A stretch of DNA of 64,000 bases, taken from an uncultured Clostridia bacterium (GTDB taxonomy: Bacteria; Bacillota; Clostridia; Oscillospirales; Ruminococcaceae). Positions 32,281-40,623 of this stretch are shown one piece after another (the first letter of the stretch is position 1; the number at the start of each line of letters is the position of its first letter). Location: the NCBI GenBank assembly GCA_946567425.1, contig CAMNXF010000005.1:62001-126000 (forward strand), in the 5' to 3' direction. The translations under genes and the position numbers were made by a program. Under the pieces are notes generated by a model. The model saw only the letters and a list, made by a program, of their open reading frames with translations. It was not told the origin of the DNA and did not search any database.

Positions 32281-33157
32281 TAAAAAGCTCCTTTATAAAG
32301 CTGTTTATTTTTTTGAAACCGTCTTTTGCTTCGACAATATTGTACATAAGGTAAACGTGCCACATTTCGGGCGCGATGTCAAGCTCGGAGCGGCAACCGC
32401 AAGACAGCAGCTTTTCGTGAAGCGACGTCGAATCGCTCAGCATTATTTCATGACCGCCCACAAGTATCAGCGACGGCGGAAGTCCCGTCAGATTGCCGAA
32501 CAGCGGCGAGACATACGGGGCTTGGGGTAGTTTAGCGTAGCTCTCCGAATAGAACCGCAGCCGCCTTTCGGACATTGACGGATCGTTATGGCGGTTGAAC
32601 TCATATGAGCTTCCGGACAACGTGAGATCGCTCCACGGCGACAGTGCGATAATTCCGCGCGGCAGCGGACAGCCCTCCGCTTTCAGCTTCAAGGACAAGG
32701 CGTAAATGAGACCACCGCCTGCCGACTCTCCGCAAAGAACAATCTTATCCGACGAAAAGCCGTTCCGTATAAGAAAACGGTATGTATCGAACGCGTCGTC
32801 AAGAGCAGCGGGAAATCTGTGCTCGGGTGCTAAACGGTATTCGAGACAGCACACAGTAATACCCGTTTCGGCGGCGATAAGCGTACCGAAACCCTCCGCG
32901 TATTCCATTCCTCCCAGAACATAACCGCCGCCGTGAAGATACAATATAAGCGCGTCACGGCTCAGGCTGACGGGCATAATGTACTTCGCGTTGAACTCCG
33001 CCTTGATGTTACTGCTGTTGACACATTTTCTGTGACGAAACCTCAGTGCGCGTCCCATTTTGTCCATAGCTATGCGGCTTTTATCGAGTGGGCAAACGTC
33101 CGATATTTTGCTGATAAGCGAAAGTTCCGATCTTAACAATTTAGTGTATAATTTCAT
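32273..33157 (-). CDS. Alpha/beta hydrolase, HSL-type esterase/lipase
   Basis: 294 residues. Oxyanion motif YLHGGGYVLGG, nucleophile elbow GESAGGGL, late Asp in SDSTSLHEKL and His in PEMWHVYL: a complete catalytic set of the hormone-sensitive-lipase family. Overlaps the acyltransferase gene by 8 bases. Cytoplasmic (no signal peptide). Confidence 0.88.
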   Translation of the reverse strand: MKLYTKLLRSELSLISKISDVCPLDKSRIAMDKMGRALRFRHRKCVNSSNIKAEFNAKYIMPVSLSRDALILYLHGGGYVLGGMEYAEGFGTLIAAETGITVCCLEYRLAPEHRFPAALDDAFDTYRFLIRNGFSSDKIVLCGESAGGGLIYALSLKLKAEGCPLPRGIIALSPWSDLTLSGSSYEFNRHNDPSMSERRLRFYSESYAKLPQAPYVSPLFGNLTGLPPSLILVGGHEIMLSDSTSLHEKLLSCGCRSELDIAPEMWHVYLMYNIVEAKDGFKKINSFIKELFNE

Positions 33158-33363
33158 TTAAATTCCGATCTTGTTCTAAATTTTAAGCCTAATTATATTA
33201 TAACATATTTTATCATATAAATCTATACTTTTTGAAAAGTTTTAGGCGATGTCGGCACACAGAAAGTCGGAAACCGTATTCCAACGTACCTGATCGGCAT
33301 AAAAGAATAAGGGGCGTATATTGCTGCCTCCATAAATTGTCAAGAAAATTTTTTAAATTTCTC

Positions 33364-33392
33364 TTGACAGTTTTGTTCACTTGTGCTATAAT
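33364..33392 (+). promoter_or_regulatory. Consensus promoter of the Y-family polymerase operon
   Basis: TTGACA, 17 bases, TATAAT. Just downstream ATGAACATTCGGAGG holds a GAAC half-site that could be part of a LexA-type operator, but no second half-site is clear. Confidence 0.8.
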
Positions 33393-33424
33393 ATATGCAT
33401 AAATGAACATTCGGAGGTGAGAGT

Positions 33425-34918
33425 ATGCCTGAAGATAAAACATATATCGCGATAGACCTGAAGTCGTTCTACGCCTCGGTGGAGTGTGTTGAGCGCGGAC
33501 TTGATCCACTGACGACAAACCTTGTGGTAGCCGATGAAAGTCGCACCGAAAAGACGATCTGCCTTGCGGTGACACCATCACTTAAGGCGCTCGGTACGGG
33601 CGGCAGACCGCGCCTTTTCGAGATCGTTCAGCGCGTCCGCGAGGTCAACAGGGAGCGCAGACTGAAATCGCCAGGACGTATGCTGGGCATTAAATCCGTC
33701 AATTCCGAGGAACTGAAAAACCACCCGACATATGCGGTCGACTACATTGTCGCGCCGCCGCAGATGGCAAAGTATATGGAGATAAGCTCGCGTATTTACG
33801 GGATATATCTGAAATACGTCGCGCCCGAGGATATTCATGTTTACTCGATAGACGAGGTGTTTATTGATGCGACGGGTTATCTCAAAACCTACGGGCTGAC
33901 ACCGAGGGAGTTAGCCTCGACGATGATACTTGACGTACTGAATACTACGGGAATTACCGCTACAGGGGGTATCGGAACGAATTTATACCTCTGCAAGATC
34001 GCCATGGATATTGTCGCAAAGCATATTCCTGCAGATAAAAACGGCGTGCGTATCGCAAAACTTGACGAGACGTCGTATCGGCGTATGCTGTGGGAACACC
34101 GTCCGCTGACGGATTTCTGGCGCATCGGCAGAGGTTATTCAAAGACGCTGGAAAAAAACGGAATGTTCACAATGGGCGACGTTGCAAGATGCTCGCTCGA
34201 AAACGATGAGCTGCTGTACAATTTGTTCGGGGTAAACGCAGAGCTGCTGATAGATCACGCGTGGGGCTGGGAGCCATGCACTATCGCGGATATCAAGGCC
34301 TACCGCCCCGAAAGTCACAGTCTGAGCACGGGGCAGGTGCTGCAGGAGGCGTACAGCTTTGAAAAGGGGCTGCTTATCGTCCGCGAAATGGCGGATCTGC
34401 TGTCGCTCGATTTGGTGGAGAAACTGCTTGTGACTGATCAGATAGTGCTTACGGTCGGCTACGACATCGAAAATCTGGCAAACACAGAAAAGCTGCTAGA
34501 CTACAATGGCGAGGTCAAAAAGGATCATTACGGACGCGCCGTTCCGAAGTCCGCCCACGGCTCGATAAACCTCGGCTGCGCCACTGCCTCCACCAAAATG
34601 ATAGTCGAAGCGGTGACGGAGCTTTACGAAAAGATAGTGCTGAAAAATTTCACCGTGCGGAGAATGTACATCGTGGCAAATCATGTCGTAAGCGAGGATA
34701 ACGCCGCTGACAGTGAACCTGAGCAGCTCGATCTTTTCACCGATTATGATCGGCTTGAAAATGAACGGAAAATGATTTCGCGTGAAAAGGAATTGCAGAG
34801 AGCGGTACTCAGGATAAAACACAGATTTGGCAAGAACGCGATATTAAAGGGAATGAATTTCGAGGAGGGCACGACAACGATCGCGCGCAACGGACAAGTC
34901 GGAGGGCACAGAGCATGA
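33425..34918 (+). CDS. Y-family DNA polymerase (UmuC/DinB-like, UvrX type)
   Basis: 497 residues. Catalytic Asp in IDLKSFYASVECVERGL, the DE pair in YSIDEVFIDATGY, then TGGIGTNLYLCKIAMDIVAKH and a little-finger domain. C-terminal extension with PEQLDLFTDYDR, a beta-clamp-like QLDLF motif. Longer than DinB and typical of Firmicutes UvrX-type polymerases, which are paired with YolD. Translesion synthesis after DNA damage. Confidence 0.92.
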   Translation: MPEDKTYIAIDLKSFYASVECVERGLDPLTTNLVVADESRTEKTICLAVTPSLKALGTGGRPRLFEIVQRVREVNRERRLKSPGRMLGIKSVNSEELKNHPTYAVDYIVAPPQMAKYMEISSRIYGIYLKYVAPEDIHVYSIDEVFIDATGYLKTYGLTPRELASTMILDVLNTTGITATGGIGTNLYLCKIAMDIVAKHIPADKNGVRIAKLDETSYRRMLWEHRPLTDFWRIGRGYSKTLEKNGMFTMGDVARCSLENDELLYNLFGVNAELLIDHAWGWEPCTIADIKAYRPESHSLSTGQVLQEAYSFEKGLLIVREMADLLSLDLVEKLLVTDQIVLTVGYDIENLANTEKLLDYNGEVKKDHYGRAVPKSAHGSINLGCATASTKMIVEAVTELYEKIVLKNFTVRRMYIVANHVVSEDNAADSEPEQLDLFTDYDRLENERKMISREKELQRAVLRIKHRFGKNAILKGMNFEEGTTTIARNGQVGGHRA

Positions 34919-35340
34919 ACGGATATTGTGATATGATCGGACTTCCGCACCCGGTTTCGACTACAAGAAAGCGAATGTCGCGGTATGACAGGGCGGCACA
35001 GTTCTCGCCGTTCGCGGCACTTACGGGATTTGAGGACGTTATCGGGGAATCCGCGAGACTTACCAAAGAGCGTTTGGAGCTATCGAAGGAGCAGCAGTCG
35101 CGGATAAACGAGCGGCTGTTGTTCATACTCGAAAACATTTCCGCAAGACCTGAGGTGAAAATAACGTTTTTCGTTCCCGACAAGCGGAAAAGCGGCGGTG
35201 CGTATGAGGTCGCAGTCGGCTGCGTAAGGCGCATTGACGAGTACAGCGGTTCTGTTATATTTACCGATCACAGAGCCGTTCCCATCGCGGATATTTACGA
35301 TATCGAGAGCGATTTATTCCGTGATACCGAGGACGTTTAA
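34915..35340 (+). CDS. YolD-like protein
   Basis: 141 residues; ATGA overlap with the polymerase. RMSRYDRAAQFSPFAALTGFEDVI is the signature of YolD-like proteins, which accompany UvrX-type polymerases. The partner is thought to control polymerase activity. Confidence 0.88.
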   Translation: MNGYCDMIGLPHPVSTTRKRMSRYDRAAQFSPFAALTGFEDVIGESARLTKERLELSKEQQSRINERLLFILENISARPEVKITFFVPDKRKSGGAYEVAVGCVRRIDEYSGSVIFTDHRAVPIADIYDIESDLFRDTEDV

Positions 35341-35342
35341 TA

Positions 35343-35373
35343 AAAAGCTGCGCTATTTCTGCGCAGCTTTTTC
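35343..35373. terminator. Bidirectional terminator
   Basis: AAAAAGCTGCGC and GCGCAGCTTTTT, 12 perfect pairs around TATTTCT. Confidence 0.9.
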
Positions 35374-35393
35374 AATAAACTATTATTAAAATA

Positions 35394-35939
35394 TCAATAT
35401 TCCCTATTGTCCTTAATAAGCCGGCGAATATAGGCGAACGTTTCGTCCTCGCCTTTTTCGGAGAGCATTACAAGCAACTTTTCCAACAGCGCTGAAGTTT
35501 CAGGGTGAATTTTACGGTGTGTTTTTCCGCGGTAGAAATATTGCAGCGCGGAATCATCGGTATAATTTTCCCCCTGATATGTTTTACCCGCAGCAACCCT
35601 ATCGCAGAACATCTCAACGACATAGCGCAGCGGCATTTTCACAGGCTCGACCTGACGCGTTTTCGGATTGTAATCCGTCCAGTACTCGAAGTGGTGACGG
35701 TTGCGCCCCTTGTGGTGCATCCACGCAAGCGAGTAGCCGTAAGCCTCACGCTCGCCCTCGTTCGGGGAACGCGTTCCGAGATAAAACCGCGCTCCGGGCA
35801 GAAATTCCGTCGGCGAATATTTCGACAGATCGTGCCGAAGCCCCTGCCACAGTATCCCCGCCCTTGCGCAGTGCGCTATCACCTTATGGCGGTGCTTGGT
35901 TATCGTACAAAAATGCAGAAAAGCTGATTTCAGCGACAT
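35394..35939 (-). CDS. DUF5662-family protein
   Basis: 181 residues. HRHKVIAHCARAGILWQGLRHD then LSKYSPTEF, and WMHHKGRNRHHFEYW: a His/Asp-rich pattern reminiscent of metal-dependent HD-type proteins, found in DUF5662. Overlaps the start of nothing but follows ribU by overlap (10 bases), so it shares its transcript and riboswitch control. Function unknown. Confidence 0.75.
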   Translation of the reverse strand: MSLKSAFLHFCTITKHRHKVIAHCARAGILWQGLRHDLSKYSPTEFLPGARFYLGTRSPNEGEREAYGYSLAWMHHKGRNRHHFEYWTDYNPKTRQVEPVKMPLRYVVEMFCDRVAAGKTYQGENYTDDSALQYFYRGKTHRKIHPETSALLEKLLVMLSEKGEDETFAYIRRLIKDNREY

Positions 35940-36556
35940 AAATTACTCCTGTAAATTGAGTTAAAAATCGGGCGCAGATGTTTATACAAAACCAGAGAAA
36001 ACGCGGCAGCGATCGCGCCTTTAACGAAAGTAAAGGGCACGTTGAATATCAGCAGACATTCCGCCAGACTGTCAACACTCGGAAGAATTTCCTGATACAT
36101 TCCGACGACCGTTTCCGTACTCCAGCCTATCATACCGTAAAGCGGATAAATAAGCAGGTAATTTGAAACGAACCCCATAATCGCCATAACCGCCGTACCG
36201 ACGATACCCGCAATGACCGCCCTTGAAAATTTCCCGCACTTGTGTGCAATAATTCCCGCAGGGATCACCAGCGATATACCCAGAATAAAATTTGAAAGTT
36301 CACCGATGCACATTGTTTTTGAAGTTATGCAGCCCAACAGATTTTTGATAAGGCACACAAAAACACCCGACACGGGTCCCATTGTAAAAGCCGCCAGCAT
36401 TGCGGGCGCGTCCGAAAAATCGAAGCTTATAAAGCTCGGCATAATCGGGATCCTAAAGCTCAAAAACTCCGCCAGAACATACGACAGCGCCGCCATAAGC
36501 GCCGTGAACACCAACCGCCGCACGTCAAATTTCTTTGCCTTTTTTACGTTTTCCAT
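35930..36556 (-). CDS. ribU: Riboflavin ECF transporter S component
   Basis: 208 residues, five or six membrane segments. FTALMAALSYVLAEF, FSDAPAMLAAFTMGPVSGVF and VCLIKNLLGC match RibU-type S components. AAAAGGAGTACTGTA precedes the ATG. An FMN riboswitch lies directly upstream, which strengthens the riboflavin assignment. The shared energising module (EcfA/T) is not in this window. Confidence 0.9.
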   Translation of the reverse strand: MENVKKAKKFDVRRLVFTALMAALSYVLAEFLSFRIPIMPSFISFDFSDAPAMLAAFTMGPVSGVFVCLIKNLLGCITSKTMCIGELSNFILGISLVIPAGIIAHKCGKFSRAVIAGIVGTAVMAIMGFVSNYLLIYPLYGMIGWSTETVVGMYQEILPSVDSLAECLLIFNVPFTFVKGAIAAAFSLVLYKHLRPIFNSIYRSNLCR

Positions 36557-36667
36557 TACAGTACTCCTTTTCCTCGGGGAAAAAGAAAGCCCTTTTTAAG
36601 GTCGCCGCACAGACAAAACGCTGCCCAAAAACCTCTTAAAGGGGACGCAGAATATAAAATTCTTCTG

Positions 36668-36788
<121 letters not shown>

Positions 36789-36825
36789 ACAGATTAAATT
36801 TTCGTAAGCCTTCACTTACATTTAC

Positions 36826-36854
36826 ATTATATTACTTTTACCTCGATTTGTCAA
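36826..36854 (-). promoter_or_regulatory. Consensus promoter of the ribU operon
   Basis: Minus strand TTGACA, 17 bases, TATAAT, about 40 bases before the riboswitch. Confidence 0.85.
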
Positions 36855-36898
36855 TAGCTTTTTTTATTTTTTCCAAAGTATTGACGGCACGCTCTCCG

Positions 36899-37777
36899 TC
36901 ACTCGATATTCTGTATCTGCTCGCGTATCTTCTCAATTTCGCTCTTCTGGTCGACGACGATCTTCGTGACTTCGATATCCTGAACCTTTGAGCCGATAGT
37001 GTTGGTCTCTCGGTTCATCTCCTGGACAAGGAAGTCGAGCTTTCTGCCTATAGGCTCGGTGCTTTCAAGCATTTCGCGGAACTGCGCGATATGCGAGCGC
37101 AGCCGCACCGTTTCCTCGTCGACGGCTGTTTTTTCGGAGAATATCCCCGCTTCGAGCAATATGCGGTTTTCGTCGATGTTCTTGCCCTCAAGAACATCGC
37201 ACATCTTGTCGTACAGGCGCTTGCGGTAATTCTCGACAATAACCGGAGAACGCCCCTCAACAAAGCTCACATTGCCCTCGATAGCCGTCAGACGCGCCAA
37301 GATGTCCGTTTTCATACGCTCACCCTCGGTCTCGCGCATACGAATAAAATTCGTGAGAGCCTGCTCGGCGACCGTTTTTAAGTCCTCCCAGAGCTGCTCC
37401 TCGTCGGCCTCTGCCTTTACGACCGTGAACGCATCGGGCAGCCTCATTACCGCCGACAGCGAAAGATCATCTGTCAGCGCAAGCTCCTCCTGTATCTCAC
37501 GCAGCGCCATAACGTATTCCGAGATGACTTCCCTATTTGCGGTTATTTTTTCGGAGACGGTGGTAACGTTCTGCACCTGTACCGACACCTCGACCTTGCC
37601 GCGTGATATTTTTCCCTGTAAAAGCGATTTCAGCTTTTCCTCCGTGAACGTATACGCGCGCGGAAGTCTGCTTGAAAACTCGTAATAGCGGTGATTTACG
37701 GCGCGTATCTCGACCGTGATATCCCGTCCGTTAAGTACCTCATGACTTCTTCCGAAGCCTGTCATGCTCTTTATCAT
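36899..37777 (-). CDS. YicC/YloC-family endoribonuclease
   Basis: 292 residues from the ATG at 37777 (TTGGAGGAAATT upstream; an earlier in-frame start has none). N-terminus MIKSMTGFGRSHEVLNGRDI and C-terminus PIGRKLDFLVQEMNRETNTI-type block ending KVQDIEVTKIVVDQKSEIEK are strictly conserved in YicC. E. coli YicC is an endoribonuclease involved in sRNA decay. Confidence 0.93.
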   Translation of the reverse strand: MIKSMTGFGRSHEVLNGRDITVEIRAVNHRYYEFSSRLPRAYTFTEEKLKSLLQGKISRGKVEVSVQVQNVTTVSEKITANREVISEYVMALREIQEELALTDDLSLSAVMRLPDAFTVVKAEADEEQLWEDLKTVAEQALTNFIRMRETEGERMKTDILARLTAIEGNVSFVEGRSPVIVENYRKRLYDKMCDVLEGKNIDENRILLEAGIFSEKTAVDEETVRLRSHIAQFREMLESTEPIGRKLDFLVQEMNRETNTIGSKVQDIEVTKIVVDQKSEIEKIREQIQNIE

Positions 37778-37800
37778 AATTTCCTCCAAATTTAAATCGT

Positions 37801-38286
37801 TCAGAGCTTTTGCTCGTAAAAATACCAATGCGTATCATATAAGACTCCGTCGCCGCAACGGCGGAAGCCGATTTTCTCATACAGCGACATTGCGCCGAAG
37901 TTTTCCGTTCCGACCAGCAGCGCCAAGCCGTCGTAGCCCAGCTTTACCGCTTCGTCCAACAACGCTCTCAGCAGACGTTCGGCATACCCTTTTCGGTGAT
38001 GATCGCGGCGAACTCCCACACGCGAGAACTCGCCGAGACGTTTCAACGACTTGTCAAAGCAATCGGGGCGCTCTTTCTCCTCGAAATCGCCGAGATACGC
38101 CGCCGCGATTATAACACCGTCCTCGGTGAGCTTGTACAGCGAATTCCGCTCCTCAATATCATAGCGGACAAATTCGAGCGTCGGGTATTCGTCGTCCCAT
38201 GTGCAGCCCGGCGAACCTTTCAGTGATTCGTATATCGAGTAAATTTCCTCCGCGTCGCACGGGAGCGCTTTTGTTATTTCGATCAT
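37801..38286 (-). CDS. GNAT-family N-acetyltransferase
   Basis: 161 residues. FSRVGVRRDHHRKGYAERLL is the acetyl-CoA loop; MSLYEKIGFRRCGDG follows. Starts overlapping the preceding gene's stop (ATGA). Substrate unknown. Confidence 0.9.
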   Translation of the reverse strand: MIEITKALPCDAEEIYSIYESLKGSPGCTWDDEYPTLEFVRYDIEERNSLYKLTEDGVIIAAAYLGDFEEKERPDCFDKSLKRLGEFSRVGVRRDHHRKGYAERLLRALLDEAVKLGYDGLALLVGTENFGAMSLYEKIGFRRCGDGVLYDTHWYFYEQKL

Positions 38287-38828
38287 TTGTTTCTCCTTTT
38301 CAGCGACTTTAACAGACGCGGACGGTTATACCGCTGCATAATGACGAACATAATGTCGGGTATAGCACCGAGTGCGGAAGTAATGAGAAACACCCATAAC
38401 TCGCCGAACGGTATTGTGAACAATATCGCGGCAAGGCTTGCTATCACGTCAAGCTCGTGGACTATCTCGGATTGACAGGTCGCGCCGATAACGCGCTCTA
38501 TCGGCTGCCTTTCAATTGAGAAAACGCTCTCGTTGAAAGTCGGCATTCGATCCTTCCAACGCTTTACCTTAAGCCTTTTATACAGCTTTTCCTCAAATTT
38601 GCGCTCACGGAACCACGGCTTGCGCCAATCCGCTTCGTTGCGCATCACCGCGTCAACTAAATTGCCTATGACAAGCCTTATCGTAAAGTGATAACATACG
38701 GTCATAGCCGTAATGCCCAGCGTTGTAAAAACGCGTGCGTCCGACAGCCTGTAGATGCCGAAAAATACGAACATCAGCACAAGAGATACCAACGAAATCA
38801 TGTACATTATGCGCTTTAATCTGCTCAT
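38283..38828 (-). CDS. CrtO-like glycosyl-diaponeurosporenoate acyltransferase family protein
   Basis: 181 residues from the ATG overlapping the previous stop (CTATGA). Two N-terminal and two C-terminal membrane segments. Ends DIMFVIMQRYNRPRLLKSLK, the QRYNRPRL signature of the CrtO acyltransferase-like family. No carotenoid genes are nearby, so the substrate is probably another lipid. Confidence 0.7.
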   Translation of the reverse strand: MSRLKRIMYMISLVSLVLMFVFFGIYRLSDARVFTTLGITAMTVCYHFTIRLVIGNLVDAVMRNEADWRKPWFRERKFEEKLYKRLKVKRWKDRMPTFNESVFSIERQPIERVIGATCQSEIVHELDVIASLAAILFTIPFGELWVFLITSALGAIPDIMFVIMQRYNRPRLLKSLKRRNK

Positions 38829-40075
38829 AGCAGCCCCTTTTCGGTCATTCTCTGCGCGGCGAGCATAATGCCTGTTTTCCCCGTCGGGAACGTCAGACCG
38901 CCTTGTAACCATACCGCGTATGGTTCGCGGAGCGGAGCGTCCGCGGACAGTTCGATCGACGCGCCCATTGTGAACGCGCCCGCCGCCATTATCACCTTGC
39001 TGTCATAGCCGGGCATATCCCAAGGCTCGGGACTTGCGAAGCTGTCTATCGGCGAACCGCTCTGTATTCCCTCGCAGAAAGCAATCAGCTTTTCGGGAGT
39101 GCCCAATTTAAGCGCGGCAATTATATCCGTGCGCTTTTCGTTGTATTTCGGGAACGCTTCAAATCCTAACTGCTCAAAGAACGCCGCTGCGAAAACCGAT
39201 GTTTTCAGAGCCGCGCACACCGCCTCGGGAGCGTGGAACAATCCCATATACAACCCGCGCAGTTGGTTCAGCGAACAGCCGACCTCCTTGCCCGCGCCGG
39301 GACAGGTCAGCCGATAGCTGCACTGCTCTATGAGGTCGGATCTTCCCGCTATGTAGCCGCCCGTTTCGGCAATGCCGCCGCCTAAATTCTTAATAAGGCT
39401 GCCAACTATAAGATTCGCTCCGACCGCAGTGGGCTCTTTATCCTCGACAAGTTCACCGTAACAGTTGTCGACCATAATTATGCATTCGCGGTTGCTGCTG
39501 CGTATCGCTTGAATTATCTTGGATATTGTCGAAATGTCGAACGACGGGCGCAACGAGTAGCCGCGCGAGCGTTGAATATAGGCGAGCTTCGCCTCAGGAG
39601 CGTGCCGCGCTATCTCTGCGTAATCAGGCATTCCGTCTGCGAGCAGCGGAATCATCGCGAAATTTACGCCGAAATCGCGCAAAGAACCGCAATTATCGCC
39701 GAGAATGACCTCCTGCATTGTGTCGTAGGGCATTCCCGTAGCGGACAGCAGCGTATCCCTCGGACGCAGCACCCCGAAAAGCGCGGTGGTGAGCGCGTGC
39801 GTGCCGTTCACGAAATTGTGACGTACAAGAGCATCCTCCGCGCCGAGAACCTGCGCAAATACCTTGTCGAGTTTGTCGCGTCCCTCGTCATCGTAGCCGT
39901 ACCCCGTTGTACCTTTTAGGTGAATCTCACTCACGCGGTTATCGATAAATGCTTTCAGAACGCGCTGCCCGTTGTATTCACAAAGTCTGTCCAGCTCGGC
40001 AAATTTCCCCTTGCATTTATGCGTTGCCGCTTCGGCAGCGGATATTATCTTTTCCGAAAACTCAAAAAATCCCAT
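38825..40075 (-). CDS. Methionine gamma-lyase-family (aluminum resistance) protein
   Basis: 416 residues. HLKGTTGYGYDDEGRDKLDK, LVRHNFVNGTHALTTALFG, MVDNCYGELVEDKEPT and LIKNLGGGIAETGGYIAG (with the PLP lysine) match the Met_gamma_lyase family, fold type I PLP enzymes. True reaction not settled for most members. First of a three-gene overlapping set. Confidence 0.88.
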   Translation of the reverse strand: MGFFEFSEKIISAAEAATHKCKGKFAELDRLCEYNGQRVLKAFIDNRVSEIHLKGTTGYGYDDEGRDKLDKVFAQVLGAEDALVRHNFVNGTHALTTALFGVLRPRDTLLSATGMPYDTMQEVILGDNCGSLRDFGVNFAMIPLLADGMPDYAEIARHAPEAKLAYIQRSRGYSLRPSFDISTISKIIQAIRSSNRECIIMVDNCYGELVEDKEPTAVGANLIVGSLIKNLGGGIAETGGYIAGRSDLIEQCSYRLTCPGAGKEVGCSLNQLRGLYMGLFHAPEAVCAALKTSVFAAAFFEQLGFEAFPKYNEKRTDIIAALKLGTPEKLIAFCEGIQSGSPIDSFASPEPWDMPGYDSKVIMAAGAFTMGASIELSADAPLREPYAVWLQGGLTFPTGKTGIMLAAQRMTEKGLL

Positions 40076-40276
40076 ATTCTACCTCTTAGTATATAACATT
40101 TTAAAACGCCGTTAAAACAAAAAACGACGCACAACTATACATTACAATTATACCTCTTTTCCCTTTTATTGTCAAGGTGTGATTTTATTTTCCGAAGAAT
40201 TTGTCCGCAATCATAAACCGCGGTTTGTCAACATAATATTTAATGTCGGAAATAACACGGTTAGGGGGGAAAATCT

Positions 40277-40558
40277 TTGAAGCAATGTAATGACAGTAAT
40301 CAGGAAAGATGTGTTATACTTGGGAAATTTATTGTTGAAAATAACGCTACGGTGCGCGCTGCCGCCCGCCAGTTCGGGATCAGCAAGAGCACCGTTCATC
40401 AGGATATTACCGTAAAGCTCGAGAAAGCGAACAAGGCTCTGTATGAGGAAGTCAAAACCGTTCTCGATAAAAACAAACAGGAGCGCCATATTCGCGGTGG
40501 AGAGGCAACAAAGAAAAAATACAGTGAATTATCAAAAAAGAAGTTTGCGAGTACATAA
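40277..40558 (+). CDS. spoIIID: Stage III sporulation transcriptional regulator SpoIIID
   Basis: 93 residues from a TTG with AGGGGGGAAAATC upstream. RCVILGKFIVENNATVRAAARQFGISKSTVHQDIT is the SpoIIID helix-turn-helix, and the basic C-terminus is present. In Bacillus it switches mother-cell transcription from sigma-E to sigma-K. Indicates an endospore-forming lineage. Confidence 0.93.
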   Translation: MKQCNDSNQERCVILGKFIVENNATVRAAARQFGISKSTVHQDITVKLEKANKALYEEVKTVLDKNKQERHIRGGEATKKKYSELSKKKFAST

Positions 40559-40562
40559 TAAA

Positions 40563-40605
40563 AACGCGGTGCCGAATGTTTTTCGACACCGCAAAATTTT
40601 TATAC
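40563..40605. terminator. Terminator between spoIIID and GH127
   Basis: GCGGTGCCGA and TCGACACCGC around ATGTTTT, A and T runs on either side, serving both converging genes. Confidence 0.8.
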
Positions 40606-40623
40606 CGCATTTTTTCGGAAACG